This document shows positions 8,132 through 15,747 of a stretch of 64,000 nucleotides of DNA, in pieces. The notes under the pieces are model-generated. The model saw only the letters and a list, made by a program, of their open reading frames with translations, searched no databases and was not told the origin of the DNA. Numbering within the stretch: position 1 is the stretch's first letter; each line of letters starts with the position of its first letter. The translations under genes and the position numbers were made by a program. This DNA comes from Kitasatospora sp. A2-31 (lineage in GTDB: Bacteria > Actinomycetota > Actinomycetes > Streptomycetales > Streptomycetaceae), in the NCBI RefSeq assembly GCF_022288725.1, contig NZ_JAKNTA010000003.1:128972-192971 (forward strand), given 5' to 3'.

Positions 8132-9067
8132 ATGTCCGCAGCACACCAGTCCTTGTTCCGGGAGATCTATCAGGTTCCCGGCCTTTACGATCAGCTCCTC
8201 CTCCCTCACTACTTCGATGGCGCCGAGGACACCCAACTCATCCGTCAGTTGATGGAGCGCCACTACGGCCGTCCCGGCGACGCGCCCGGCCTGTCCGTCG
8301 CCGAACTCGGCTGCGGTACCGGTCGTGTCACGGCCTGCCTCGCCCCGTACGCACGGCACCTGCGAGCCAGCGACTACAGCCGGTCCATGGTCGACACCTT
8401 CCAGGCCCGCTACCCCAAGGCCGAGGCGCTCCAGCAGGAGACCAGGTTCTCGGTCCGCCGAATGCTGGACGAGGGCTTGGCCGGCTCCTTCGACATCGTC
8501 GGCGCCTTCTGGTCGCTGAGCTACCCGCTGATGGACTACTTCGAGGAGCTGGGCGCCGACGGCATCGTGCCCAGGTCCGACCTCGCGCAGGGGCGCCGGG
8601 AGGCGGGCGGTTTGGTCCGCGACACCCTCCGGCTGCTCGCGCCGGGCGGTCACCTGCTGGCCCTGTTCTTCGACTCCGAGACCCCCGAGCAACAGCTGGT
8701 CACCAGGGCCTGGGAGAAGGTCGCGCCATTCCCCGGAACCGGACGCGGCTACACCCGCGAGATCCTCCTCGAAGAACTCCAGGACGCGGAGGCACGCGGC
8801 GAGGGACGACTGCACTACTCCCGGCTCGGTGGGATCGCCGTCGCGCCCAGCCCGCAGGCCGCCCGCGCGTGGTTCGCCACCGTCCACATGAAGTCCCTGC
8901 CGGTGCTGATGGACGACCCGCACGTGCACCGCGAGATCGGTGCCTTCGTGGACGCCCACACCCAGCCGTCGGGCGAGGTCCGGATCCCCACCGGCGCGTA
9001 CGTGATCGACTTCTGGGCCGGCCCGGCCGATCGCCACGTTCCGCGCAACCGGGCTGAGGCCGCGTGA
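8132..9067 (+). CDS. Class I SAM-dependent methyltransferase
   Basis: A 311-residue protein with the Rossmann motif I VAELGCGTGRV at residues 57-67, followed by an acidic position after strand 2 (ASDYSRSM), as in class I methyltransferases. The central part carries a long insertion around FWSLSYPLMDYFEELGA. The C-terminal GGIAVAPSPQAARAWF segment is not a standard catalytic motif. ATG 8132 has GAGAAGGGG about 10 bases upstream. It lies 79 bases after the decarboxylase and overlaps the nucleotidyltransferase by 4 bases, so the two are translationally coupled. The acceptor (small molecule, RNA or protein) is not evident; operon context favours a small molecule. Confidence 0.8.
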   Translation: MSAAHQSLFREIYQVPGLYDQLLLPHYFDGAEDTQLIRQLMERHYGRPGDAPGLSVAELGCGTGRVTACLAPYARHLRASDYSRSMVDTFQARYPKAEALQQETRFSVRRMLDEGLAGSFDIVGAFWSLSYPLMDYFEELGADGIVPRSDLAQGRREAGGLVRDTLRLLAPGGHLLALFFDSETPEQQLVTRAWEKVAPFPGTGRGYTREILLEELQDAEARGEGRLHYSRLGGIAVAPSPQAARAWFATVHMKSLPVLMDDPHVHREIGAFVDAHTQPSGEVRIPTGAYVIDFWAGPADRHVPRNRAEAA

Positions 9068-9864
9068 ACGCCGGTGACCACCTGCTCCCCCCGCAGCGCA
9101 ACACGACCCCCTACGACGTCTTCGAAGCCGCGGTCATGCTCCGGGCCGAGTACGTCGGCGCCAAGGGCTACGGACTGGCCTACGGGTCGCACGCCGATGG
9201 CAGCGCGCATGCCTCGTCCGACCTCGACCTCCTCTTCGTCGGCTTCGAGGTCCTGCCCTCCGAACGGTTGCGCGCACTCACCCGCGACGTCATCGGACTC
9301 CACCGGCGGCACGGGCTCGGCCTGGACCAGGAGGTCTCCTACACCAGCAAGCTCCACGCCACCGCGTACGAGGTCGAGGAGGCCATCGCCCTGGGGGGCT
9401 TCGCCGTGACACCAAAGGGCGAGGTGACGGTGGATCCCGTGGTCGCGGAACCCTGGTTCCTCGACTCCCGGCTCTTCAAGCTCCGGCTGGTCCTCAACGC
9501 GCTCACCGTTCCGCACGTCTTCCTGGGCGGCGACACCGCAGCGTACGAGAGGCACCGCAACCGTGCCGAGCGGTCCGTCGCCCTGCTCGCACTGGCCCTG
9601 GTCGACAGGGACGAGGAGTTCACAGTCCACGACCTCTTACGTGCGCTGACGGGAGATGCCGGCGGTGTGTGCGGTGAGGACCATCTCGGCTACGACGAGG
9701 TCCTCGGCCGATCCCCGGCGTTGTTCTCCTCACTGCAGCGCGGGATGAGCCGACTGCTGGCCGATGGTGTCGTCAGCACGCGGAACGGCATCCACCTGCG
9801 GCAGGACGGTGACCAGCGCCGACGGCTGCTGAGGGTGCTGCGCGAGCCCCCGGTGGGCGTGTAG
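9064..9864 (+). CDS. Nucleotidyltransferase-fold protein with a TTA codon
   Basis: A 266-residue protein starting at GTG 9064, overlapping the methyltransferase stop by 4 bases. Residues 38-60 carry the pol-beta nucleotidyltransferase signature: G41-S42, then SSDLDLLFVG with D53 and D55 as metal ligands. A separate winged-helix-like C-terminal region follows. Members of this superfamily add nucleotides to antibiotics, proteins or RNA; which one applies here is not visible. Codon 192 (9637-9639) is TTA, very rare in streptomycetes and read only by the bldA tRNA. Translation may therefore depend on development. It is the last gene of the three-gene operon and is convergent with argS. Confidence 0.7.
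   Translation: MNAGDHLLPPQRNTTPYDVFEAAVMLRAEYVGAKGYGLAYGSHADGSAHASSDLDLLFVGFEVLPSERLRALTRDVIGLHRRHGLGLDQEVSYTSKLHATAYEVEEAIALGGFAVTPKGEVTVDPVVAEPWFLDSRLFKLRLVLNALTVPHVFLGGDTAAYERHRNRAERSVALLALALVDRDEEFTVHDLLRALTGDAGGVCGEDHLGYDEVLGRSPALFSSLQRGMSRLLADGVVSTRNGIHLRQDGDQRRRLLRVLREPPVGV
9637..9639 (+). other. TTA leucine codon (bldA-dependent translation signal)
   Basis: The codon reads CTC TTA CGT in the frame of the nucleotidyltransferase. In Streptomyces TTA codons are confined mostly to developmental and secondary-metabolism genes and are translated by the bldA tRNA. I did not find others in the neighbouring core genes I inspected. Confidence 0.7.
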
Positions 9865-9881
9865 TCCCGCCCACCGGGGGC
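9846..9881. terminator. Bidirectional terminator between the nucleotidyltransferase and argS
   Basis: A perfect 14-bp inverted repeat (GCCCCCGGTGGGCG and its complement) with an 8-base loop. It overlaps the stop codon of the nucleotidyltransferase and sits 6 bases past the argS stop, serving two convergent genes. Confidence 0.75.
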
Positions 9882-9887
9882 CACCTG

Positions 9888-11651
9888 CTACATCCGGTCC
9901 GGGGCCTGGAGGCCGAGCAGGTCCAGGCCCCGGGCCAGCGTCTGCGCGGTCAGACGGCACAGGGCCACCCGGTTCGCCCGCATGGCCGCCGTCTCCGCCT
10001 TGAGAACCGGGCAGGCGCCGTAGAAGTCCGTGAGGGCCTTCGCCAGGGAGAATAGGTACCCGCACAGCCGGTGCGGCTCCAGTTCCTGGGCGACCTCGCG
10101 AACGGTGGCGTCGAAGCCGTCTAGCAGAAGGATCAGCGCGCGCTCCGCGGGGTGCAGCGGCAGCGATGCGTCGACCGGCTGCTCCAGGGCCTCCTTCGGG
10201 ACCTTGCTGAGGATGGTCCGGACCCGGGCGTGGGCGTACTGCATGTAGACGCCGGTGTTGCCCTGGAGCGAGACCATCTGGGCGATGTCGAAGACGTAGT
10301 TCTTCGCGCGCGACGTCGACAGGTCGGCGTACTTGACCGCACCGATCCCGGCAGCCTGGATCACCTTCTCCATCGCGTCGCCGGTCAGGTCGTGCGGCTT
10401 GTCGGCCATCGCCTCCCGGGCGCCCTCGACCGCCGCGTCCAGCAGCTCCGACAGCCGCACCGTGCCACCGGAGCGGGTCTTGAACGGGGTGCCGCCGGGG
10501 CCCATCACGGTCCCGAACGGCACGTGGACGGCCTCGACGTCGTCGGTGAGCCAGCCTGCCCGGCGGGCGGTGGCGAAGACCATCTGGAAGTGCAGGGACT
10601 GCCGGGCGTCGACGACGTACAGGATCCGGTCCGCTTCGAGCTTCCGGATCCGGTGGCGGATGGTGGCCAGGTCGGTGGCCGCGTAGCCGTAACCACCGTC
10701 CTTCTTGCGAACGATCAGCGGCGCCGGTTCGCCGTCCGGGCCGGTCACGTCGTCGAAGAACACGCACAGCGCGCCGTCGCTGTCGACCGCGATGCCGGCC
10801 TCGACCAGTTCCTCGACGACCTCGTCCAGGAAGGGGTTGTACGTCGATTCACCGGCGGAGTCCTGCTCGGTGAGCAGGACTCCGAGCCGGTCGTAGAGCT
10901 GTTGGAAGGCCCGGGTGGACACCGCGACCAGCTCGCGCCACACGGCCAGCGTGGTCTCGTCGCCGCCTTGCAGGGCCACCACCCGCTGCCGGGCACGCTC
11001 GACGAACTCGGGATCGGCGTCGAACTTCTGCCGCGCTGCCCGGTACAGGCCGTCCAGCACGGAGACCTGCTCGCCGGCGTCAACACCCCCGGCGCCGCTC
11101 CGCCACTGTGCTTCGGGGTGCTCGTCGATGTACTGGATCAGCATGCCGAACTGGGTTCCCCAGTCACCCAGGTGGTTCTGCCGGACGACGTCGCCACCGA
11201 GGAAGGTCAGCACCCGGACGAGCGAGTCGCCGATCACGGTCGTCCGCAGGTGGCCGACGTGCATCTCCTTGGCGATGTTCGGCGCCGAGTAGTCGATGAC
11301 GGTGCGCGTGCCGGCCAACGGCAGGCCGATGCCCAGCCGGTGGTCCGCGAGCCGGGACTCGACCTGTGCCCAGAGCTGCGAGTCCGCCACCGTCAGGTTG
11401 AGGAACCCGGGGCCGGACAGGCTCGACGAGATCAGGCCGCCGTCCAGCTCGGCCTGGAGTGTCTGCGCCAGGTCCCGCGGCGGGCGCCCGGCCTGCTTGG
11501 CCAACGACAGGGCGACGTTCGACTGGAAGTCGGCGTGCTCGGAGGGTCGGACGAGAGGGTCTCGCTCGGACAGCTCAGGCGGCAGGACGCGGGCCATGGC
11601 GGCCGACACGGCTTGCTCCGCAAGGCTGATCGCTGCAATTACCTCAGTCAC
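9888..11651 (-). CDS. argS: Arginyl-tRNA synthetase
   Basis: A 587-residue class I synthetase that charges arginine onto tRNA-Arg. The HIGH-type motif is HVGH at residues 131-134 inside APNIAKEMHVGHLRT. The second class I loop appears as FKTRSGGTVRL, the usual ArgRS form without a canonical KMSKS. An N-terminal Add-1-like domain (HADFQSNVALSLAK) and a C-terminal anticodon-binding domain (LTDFYGACPVL) are both present. GTG 11651 follows GAGAGGG by 9 bases; an upstream in-frame ATG at 11681 is less supported. It stands alone among accessory genes near a tRNA-anchored element, so it may be a second copy rather than the housekeeping gene. The window cannot decide this. Confidence 0.9.
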   Translation of the reverse strand: MTEVIAAISLAEQAVSAAMARVLPPELSERDPLVRPSEHADFQSNVALSLAKQAGRPPRDLAQTLQAELDGGLISSSLSGPGFLNLTVADSQLWAQVESRLADHRLGIGLPLAGTRTVIDYSAPNIAKEMHVGHLRTTVIGDSLVRVLTFLGGDVVRQNHLGDWGTQFGMLIQYIDEHPEAQWRSGAGGVDAGEQVSVLDGLYRAARQKFDADPEFVERARQRVVALQGGDETTLAVWRELVAVSTRAFQQLYDRLGVLLTEQDSAGESTYNPFLDEVVEELVEAGIAVDSDGALCVFFDDVTGPDGEPAPLIVRKKDGGYGYAATDLATIRHRIRKLEADRILYVVDARQSLHFQMVFATARRAGWLTDDVEAVHVPFGTVMGPGGTPFKTRSGGTVRLSELLDAAVEGAREAMADKPHDLTGDAMEKVIQAAGIGAVKYADLSTSRAKNYVFDIAQMVSLQGNTGVYMQYAHARVRTILSKVPKEALEQPVDASLPLHPAERALILLLDGFDATVREVAQELEPHRLCGYLFSLAKALTDFYGACPVLKAETAAMRANRVALCRLTAQTLARGLDLLGLQAPDRM

Positions 11652-11836
11652 TGGGATTCCCTCTCCGGCGCGAACGGACAATCCGCTGCCAACTTGCCTA
11701 AATAGTAGAGGCGCTGACGGAGCGTGGCCGCCTCATTTCGAGTCCGTGGACGGCTGGTACCGACCTACGGCCCACACGGCCGGGGCCCTGGCCCGCTCAA
11801 GATGCGGGACGGCCCCTCGGGCGCTATCCAAGGACC

Positions 11837-12304
11837 ATGAGTGCGTCGACGTGGCCGGCAGACTGGGAGGACCGGAAGGCCGGTCTCGACTGCGCCATGT
11901 GCGCCACCCGAGGGGCGGAGGACAACGGCCATGGCCTCCGGATCCTGCAGGGGACATTCGCCGACGCCTACCTGAACCGGGCGGTCCTTCCCGGCTACGC
12001 CGTGGCGATCTGGAACGGACCCCACGTCGCCGAGCCAACCCAACTCGACGAGGACCAGGCCACCGGTTTCTTCCGCGAGATGCTCCTGGCCGCGCGAGCG
12101 GTCGAGAGCCACTTCAAGCCCGTCAAGATGAACTACGAGGTGCTGGGTAACTCGGTGCCCCACCTGCACGTCCACCTCATCCCCAGGTACGACGACGATC
12201 CGGCGCCAGGATCGCCACTCCCCACGTCCTTCCTCCGGCCCGGCCGCCCAGCGGATCACCGATTCCGCGCGGATGCCGATGCTCTCCGCACGCTACTGGC
12301 GTAG
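11837..12304 (+). CDS. HIT-family nucleotide hydrolase
   Basis: A 155-residue protein with the histidine triad HLHVHLIPRY (H109, H111, H113), catalytic in dinucleoside polyphosphate hydrolases and nucleotidyl transferases, plus N105 upstream. An N-terminal C20-x2-C23 pair might bind zinc, as in some HIT branches. It is divergent from argS with 185 bases between the starts. Ap4A and related dinucleotides are by-products of aminoacyl-tRNA synthetases, so the pairing is suggestive; that link is inference. ATG 11837 is the start. A strong 15-bp hairpin follows the gene. Confidence 0.85.
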   Translation: MSASTWPADWEDRKAGLDCAMCATRGAEDNGHGLRILQGTFADAYLNRAVLPGYAVAIWNGPHVAEPTQLDEDQATGFFREMLLAARAVESHFKPVKMNYEVLGNSVPHLHVHLIPRYDDDPAPGSPLPTSFLRPGRPADHRFRADADALRTLLA

Positions 12305-12309
12305 TGAAT

Positions 12310-12348
12310 TCACCCGCCGGTGCCTCAGAAGTTGGCACCGGCGGGTGA
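12310..12348. terminator. Bidirectional terminator after the HIT gene
   Basis: A perfect 15-bp inverted repeat (TCACCCGCCGGTGCC and its complement) with a 9-base loop, placed between the HIT gene and the convergent mobilisation-gene remnant. Confidence 0.75.
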
Positions 12349-12361
12349 TGGGCTATCGGCG

Positions 12362-13290
12362 TCAGGGTCGTGCGGGTGGCGGCGTCGGCGGCTGAGGTTG
12401 GGCGGCGGAGTTCACCGGCGCCGCGACTGTGCGGGCGGTGACGGTCGTCTTGACCCGCGCCGCGCCGGTCCGTGTGCTCGGCTTCGCCGTTGCCGACGTT
12501 GTCGGGAGGCCAGCGTTGCGTCGGATGCGCCAATTGAGGACAGCGGTGGCAGAGACAGCGCTGGCGAGTTCGCGTCGACCGGCGGTCTGGACGAGCAGGA
12601 CGGCCGGGTCGTGGCCGGCGGCTTCGGCCTCGGCGAGGGAGGCGGCGAGCGCGTTCCAGCCGTTCTCGTTCAGCACCTTGGTGGCCTGGTCGGCGGACAA
12701 GGCCTGGCGGTCCTGGACGGGCCGGGGCAGGCGCTGGCCGTTGAGGTCGAGGACGGCCATCGGCTTGGCCGCGTGCCGCGTATACGCGATGCCCAGGTGG
12801 TCGGCCGCGGTATCGGCGGCCTGGGCCTGGTACTCATGGCCTCGGGCGGCGTGCCATTTCGCGATGACGACGGCGAGCATCACGAGGCTGGAGAGGATGG
12901 TGGCGGCTGCCGCGCCGTCGTCGCTGCGGCCTCCGGCTGGTCCTGCGTTGAGGACAGCGCGGGCGGCCGAGCCCATGGCCCGCAGGCCCGTCTTGGCGGC
13001 TCGAGTGTGGGTGAGGCCGATGCGGTCGAGGGCGCGGGCCGCCTGGGCGACCTCCCTCCTGCTGAGCACGGGGCTGGTGGCGGCGAGCGCGTCGAGAATC
13101 TCCTGACGCCGTGCTCGGCGAGGCGGCGCAGGAACTCCTCCTCGGTGACGGCTCCGGCGAGGGGCTGGCGGACGACGGCGCGCAGGGTCTCGCGCGGGAT
13201 CTGGGAGAGGTTGCGGCGTTCGACCTTGCGCGCACGGTCTGCGAGCCAGAATCCGCCTCCCCCTCCCAAGTGCAGCAACAGCGCCTATCT
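12362..13290 (-). pseudogene. Remnant of a mobilisation/relaxase-type protein
   Basis: Two fragments lie in different frames on the minus strand. The first (about 13290-13105) reads LADRARKVERRNLSQI ... EEEFLRRLAEHGV; the second (from about 13100 to 12362) continues QEILDALAATSPVLSRREV and then a long helical tail ending in a proline-rich stretch. Both resemble the C-terminal half of relaxase/mobilisation proteins of actinomycete plasmids and integrative elements. The catalytic N-terminal part is absent. The change of frame near 13100, the missing N-terminus and the position 80 bases from a tRNA 3' end point to a decayed element. Family call is moderate; decay is well supported. Confidence 0.5.
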
Positions 13291-13335
13291 AGCACGAACT
13301 GGCACGACAGAAACCGAATTGGTCCAGACAACAAG

Positions 13336-13364
13336 AAAGCCCCAGGTCGCTGACCTGGGGCTTT
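13336..13364 (-). terminator. Terminator downstream of tRNA-Gly(CCC)
   Basis: A 13-bp stem AAAGCCCCAGGTC / GACCTGGGGCTTT with a 3-base loop, followed on the minus strand by TTCTTGTTGTC. It ends the tRNA transcript. Confidence 0.8.
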
Positions 13365-13369
13365 ACTGC

Positions 13370-13443
13370 TGGAGCGGGCGACGAGAATCGAACTCGCGCT
13401 CTAAGCTTGGGAAGCTCATGTTCTACCATTAAACTACGCCCGC
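13370..13443 (-). tRNA. tRNA-Gly (anticodon CCC)
   Basis: Cloverleaf on the minus strand: acceptor stem GCGGGCG / CGCCCGC, D-arm with AATGGTAG, anticodon stem TGAGC / GCTTA with loop TTCCCAA (anticodon CCC, decoding GGG), T-arm with GTTCGATTC, and an encoded CCA. Its 3' end faces the mobilisation-gene remnant, the usual polarity for elements that integrate into tRNA genes. Confidence 0.92.
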
Positions 13444-13724
13444 CTGATGAGCCGTCAGAGACCGCTCGATCCGTTCTCACTGTACCCCATCCGTGACGCC
13501 GGTTGCACAGGTGGCGGGGGGCCGTGGCGGAGCCGCCCGGGGCGGGGCGGGAGGCGTACTGTGTGGCCCGCGTGAGAGCGCTCCGGCGGGTGGGGTGCGG
13601 GGCGGCGAGCCGCGGTGTGGAATGTCCGGAACATCCCCTAATGTGACGCTGTCCCGAGGGGCCTCGCCCGTTCGGGGCGCGAAGAGTACGGGTGAGTACT
13701 GGGGTAAGGATGGGAAGGGGACCG

Positions 13725-13946
13725 ATGGAGCAGCGCGCCGTCGTTCGTTGTGCCGAGGGGCACCTGTTCAGCACCACCACGTTCCCGATGCAGAACCTCG
13801 GACCCGGCCGGCTGGGGCCCGGCCGGTTGATCCGCTGTCCGCAGTGCGGACGGCTGCGGAGCTCGGTGCTGGCCGACGCGCGGGAGCTGTCCGAGCCGCA
13901 ACTGGCCCGCGCGATGCGGCTGGAGGCCGCGGAGTTCCTGGCCTGA
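13725..13946 (+). CDS. Small zinc-ribbon-like conserved protein
   Basis: A 73-residue protein with two paired metal-ligand knuckles: C9 and H13 in RCAEGHLF, and C38/C41 in RCPQCGR, as in a minimal zinc ribbon. A basic, helical C-terminus (ELSEPQLARAMRLEAAEFLA) follows. ATG 13725 has AAGGGG five bases upstream. Similar small proteins occur next to dcd in streptomycetes; no function is established that I know of. It could bind nucleic acid or a protein partner. The gene is in the same direction as dcd with an 82-base gap, so co-transcription is possible. Confidence 0.65.
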   Translation: MEQRAVVRCAEGHLFSTTTFPMQNLGPGRLGPGRLIRCPQCGRLRSSVLADARELSEPQLARAMRLEAAEFLA

Positions 13947-14028
13947 CCGGGCTGGTGGCGCAACGGTGGTGAAGGGCGCGGCCCCGGGCGATTCGTCCGG
14001 GGCCGCGCTGTGCACGTAACCTCGAAGC

Positions 14029-14604
14029 GTGCTGCTCTCTGACAAGGACATCCGGACCGAGATCGACAAGGGCCGGGTCGTGATCGACCCGTTCGACCCC
14101 GCGATGATCCAGCCCTCCAGTATCGACGTGCGGCTGGACCGCTTCTTCCGGGTCTTCGAGAACCACCGCTACCCGCACATCGACCCCTCCGAGGAGCAGC
14201 CGGACCTCACCCGGCTGGTCGAGCCGGAGGGCGACGACGCCTTCATCCTGCACCCGGGCGAGTTCGTGCTGGCCTCGACCTACGAGGTGATCACGCTGCC
14301 CGAGGACGTCGCCTCGCGGCTGGAGGGCAAGTCCAGCCTCGGCCGGCTCGGCCTGCTCACGCACTCCACGGCCGGCTTCATCGACCCGGGCTTCAGCGGC
14401 CACGTCACGCTGGAGCTGTCGAACGTCGCGACGCTGCCGATCAAGCTCTACCCGGGGATGAAGATCGGCCAGCTCTGCCTGTTCCGGCTCTCCTCGCCGT
14501 CGGAGCACCCGTACGGCTCCGAGCGGTACGGCTCGCGCTACCAGGGCCAGCGCGGCCCGACGCCGTCCCGCTCCTACCTGAACTTCCACCGCACCCGGAT
14601 CTGA
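14029..14604 (+). CDS. dcd: dCTP deaminase
   Basis: A 191-residue enzyme, the usual length, that deaminates dCTP to dUTP on the route to dTMP. Conserved blocks are visible: [12 protein letters not shown] at the N-terminus, [10 protein letters not shown], the catalytic region [21 protein letters not shown] (split here by the conserved glutamate in TLELSN), and GQLCLFRL. The protein works as a trimer in the cytoplasm. GTG 14029 is the start, as expected from the family N-terminus. A strong bidirectional terminator lies downstream, convergent with the AlaX-like gene. Assignment is secure. Confidence 0.95.
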   Translation: MLLSDKDIRTEIDKGRVVIDPFDPAMIQPSSIDVRLDRFFRVFENHRYPHIDPSEEQPDLTRLVEPEGDDAFILHPGEFVLASTYEVITLPEDVASRLEGKSSLGRLGLLTHSTAGFIDPGFSGHVTLELSNVATLPIKLYPGMKIGQLCLFRLSSPSEHPYGSERYGSRYQGQRGPTPSRSYLNFHRTRI

Positions 14605-14657
14605 GCGGGTCGGGCTCCCGGCGGCCCGGGGCCCGGCCGCGGCAGAGCGCACGCACA

Positions 14658-14697
14658 GCGGGCGGCCGCCCCTCCCTCGTGAGGGGCGGCCGCCCGC
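14658..14697. terminator. Bidirectional terminator between dcd and the AlaX-like gene
   Basis: A perfect 17-bp inverted repeat (GCGGGCGGCCGCCCCTC and its complement) with a 6-base loop between two convergent genes. Confidence 0.75.
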
Positions 14698-14749
14698 AGC
14701 CGTGTCCGGGGCGCCCGGGGTACCCGCGCGGGGCCGCGGAGCGCGGACC

Positions 14750-15640
14750 TCAGGCCCGCTTGGGCCGGGTGACGGCGACCAGCTCGCTGCCGTCCTCGGA
14801 GAGCCGCAGCTCGGTGCGGAGCTCGGCCAGCTCGCCGAGGTGGTGCAGGTGGGTGCCGCCGCAGAAGATCTGCGCCGCGCCCTCCGGCAGCTCGCAGTGC
14901 CACTGGCGGCGGGCGGTGAGCTCCGGGCCGGGGACGTCGATCCGGACCGGGGCGTCGGCGGCGACCCAGGCGGCCAGCCGGGCGTTCACGGCCTCGGTGA
15001 GGGCGGGAAGGGCGTCGGCGAGGGCCGGGAACTCCTCGGTGGCGTCCACCGTGAAGCCCTTCTTCTTCAGCGACTTGCCGAGCCGGTAGGTGTCCGTGCT
15101 CGCCTCGGTGTCCATCACCGAGCTCGCCATGGCGAGGCTGTCGAAGTCCGGGTGGCCGAGGGCGTCGGCACGGCCCGGGTCCTTGCGCCAGCGCGGGGCG
15201 AGGGCCTCGTTCAGGGCCAGGGCCAGCAGGTGGCAGCCGCTGTGCGAGGCGGACAGCGCGCCCCGGCGCTCGGCGTCGACGGCCAGCACGGCGGTGCGCC
15301 CGACGATGTCGCCGGGGTCGGTGGCGAGGACGTGCAGGACCAGCCAGGACCACTCCTCGTCGCCGCGGCGGACCGGGATGTCGGCGCCCACCAGCGGGGC
15401 GCCGCCGTCGGGGCCGACGGCACCGGTCAGGCAGTCCACCACGGCCAGCTCGGTGCCGTCGACGGTGAGGGTGCCGAGGTCGGCCGGCTGGTCGGGCCAG
15501 GTGTGGTCGAGCGGGTGGAACGGGGTCGCCGCGGTGACGACCGCGAACCGGCCGCCGTCCAGCGGGTGCACCGCGAGCACCGGGGACTCGCCGGTCACCG
15601 CCCCGGCCGGGAAGCTGACGTGGGTGGTGGGGAGGGTCAT
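14750..15640 (-). CDS. AlaX-type alanyl-tRNA editing / metal-dependent hydrolase
   Basis: A 296-residue protein with the zinc site of the second additional domain of threonyl/alanyl-tRNA synthetases: H133 and H137 in HSGCHLLA, then C260 and H264 in CGGTHLHH. Free-standing proteins of this type (AlaX) hydrolyse mischarged Ser- or Gly-tRNA-Ala. The N-terminal beta-barrel (ADLGTLTVDGTELAVVDC) is present; no synthetase catalytic domain is attached. ATG 15640 has GGGAGG-like bases nearby only on the opposite strand, so the start rests on homology to the family N-terminus. Substrate specificity is inferred from family. It lies downstream of the YIP1 gene on the same strand. Confidence 0.75.
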   Translation of the reverse strand: MTLPTTHVSFPAGAVTGESPVLAVHPLDGGRFAVVTAATPFHPLDHTWPDQPADLGTLTVDGTELAVVDCLTGAVGPDGGAPLVGADIPVRRGDEEWSWLVLHVLATDPGDIVGRTAVLAVDAERRGALSASHSGCHLLALALNEALAPRWRKDPGRADALGHPDFDSLAMASSVMDTEASTDTYRLGKSLKKKGFTVDATEEFPALADALPALTEAVNARLAAWVAADAPVRIDVPGPELTARRQWHCELPEGAAQIFCGGTHLHHLGELAELRTELRLSEDGSELVAVTRPKRA

Positions 15641-15677
15641 GCCTGGCTCCGTGCGGTTGAGGGTGGGCGGAAGCGGA

Positions 15678-15702
15678 ACGGGCCCCCGCAGGCGGGGCCC
15701 GT
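15678..15702 (-). terminator. Terminator downstream of the YIP1-family gene
   Basis: Inverted repeat ACGGGCCCC / GGGGCCCGT (9 bp, 7-base loop) 46 bases past the stop. The T-tract is weak. Confidence 0.45.
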
Positions 15703-15747
15703 CGACCATTCTCCCCCCGGACCCGCGCCGGGTGGCCGGGTGCCGGC

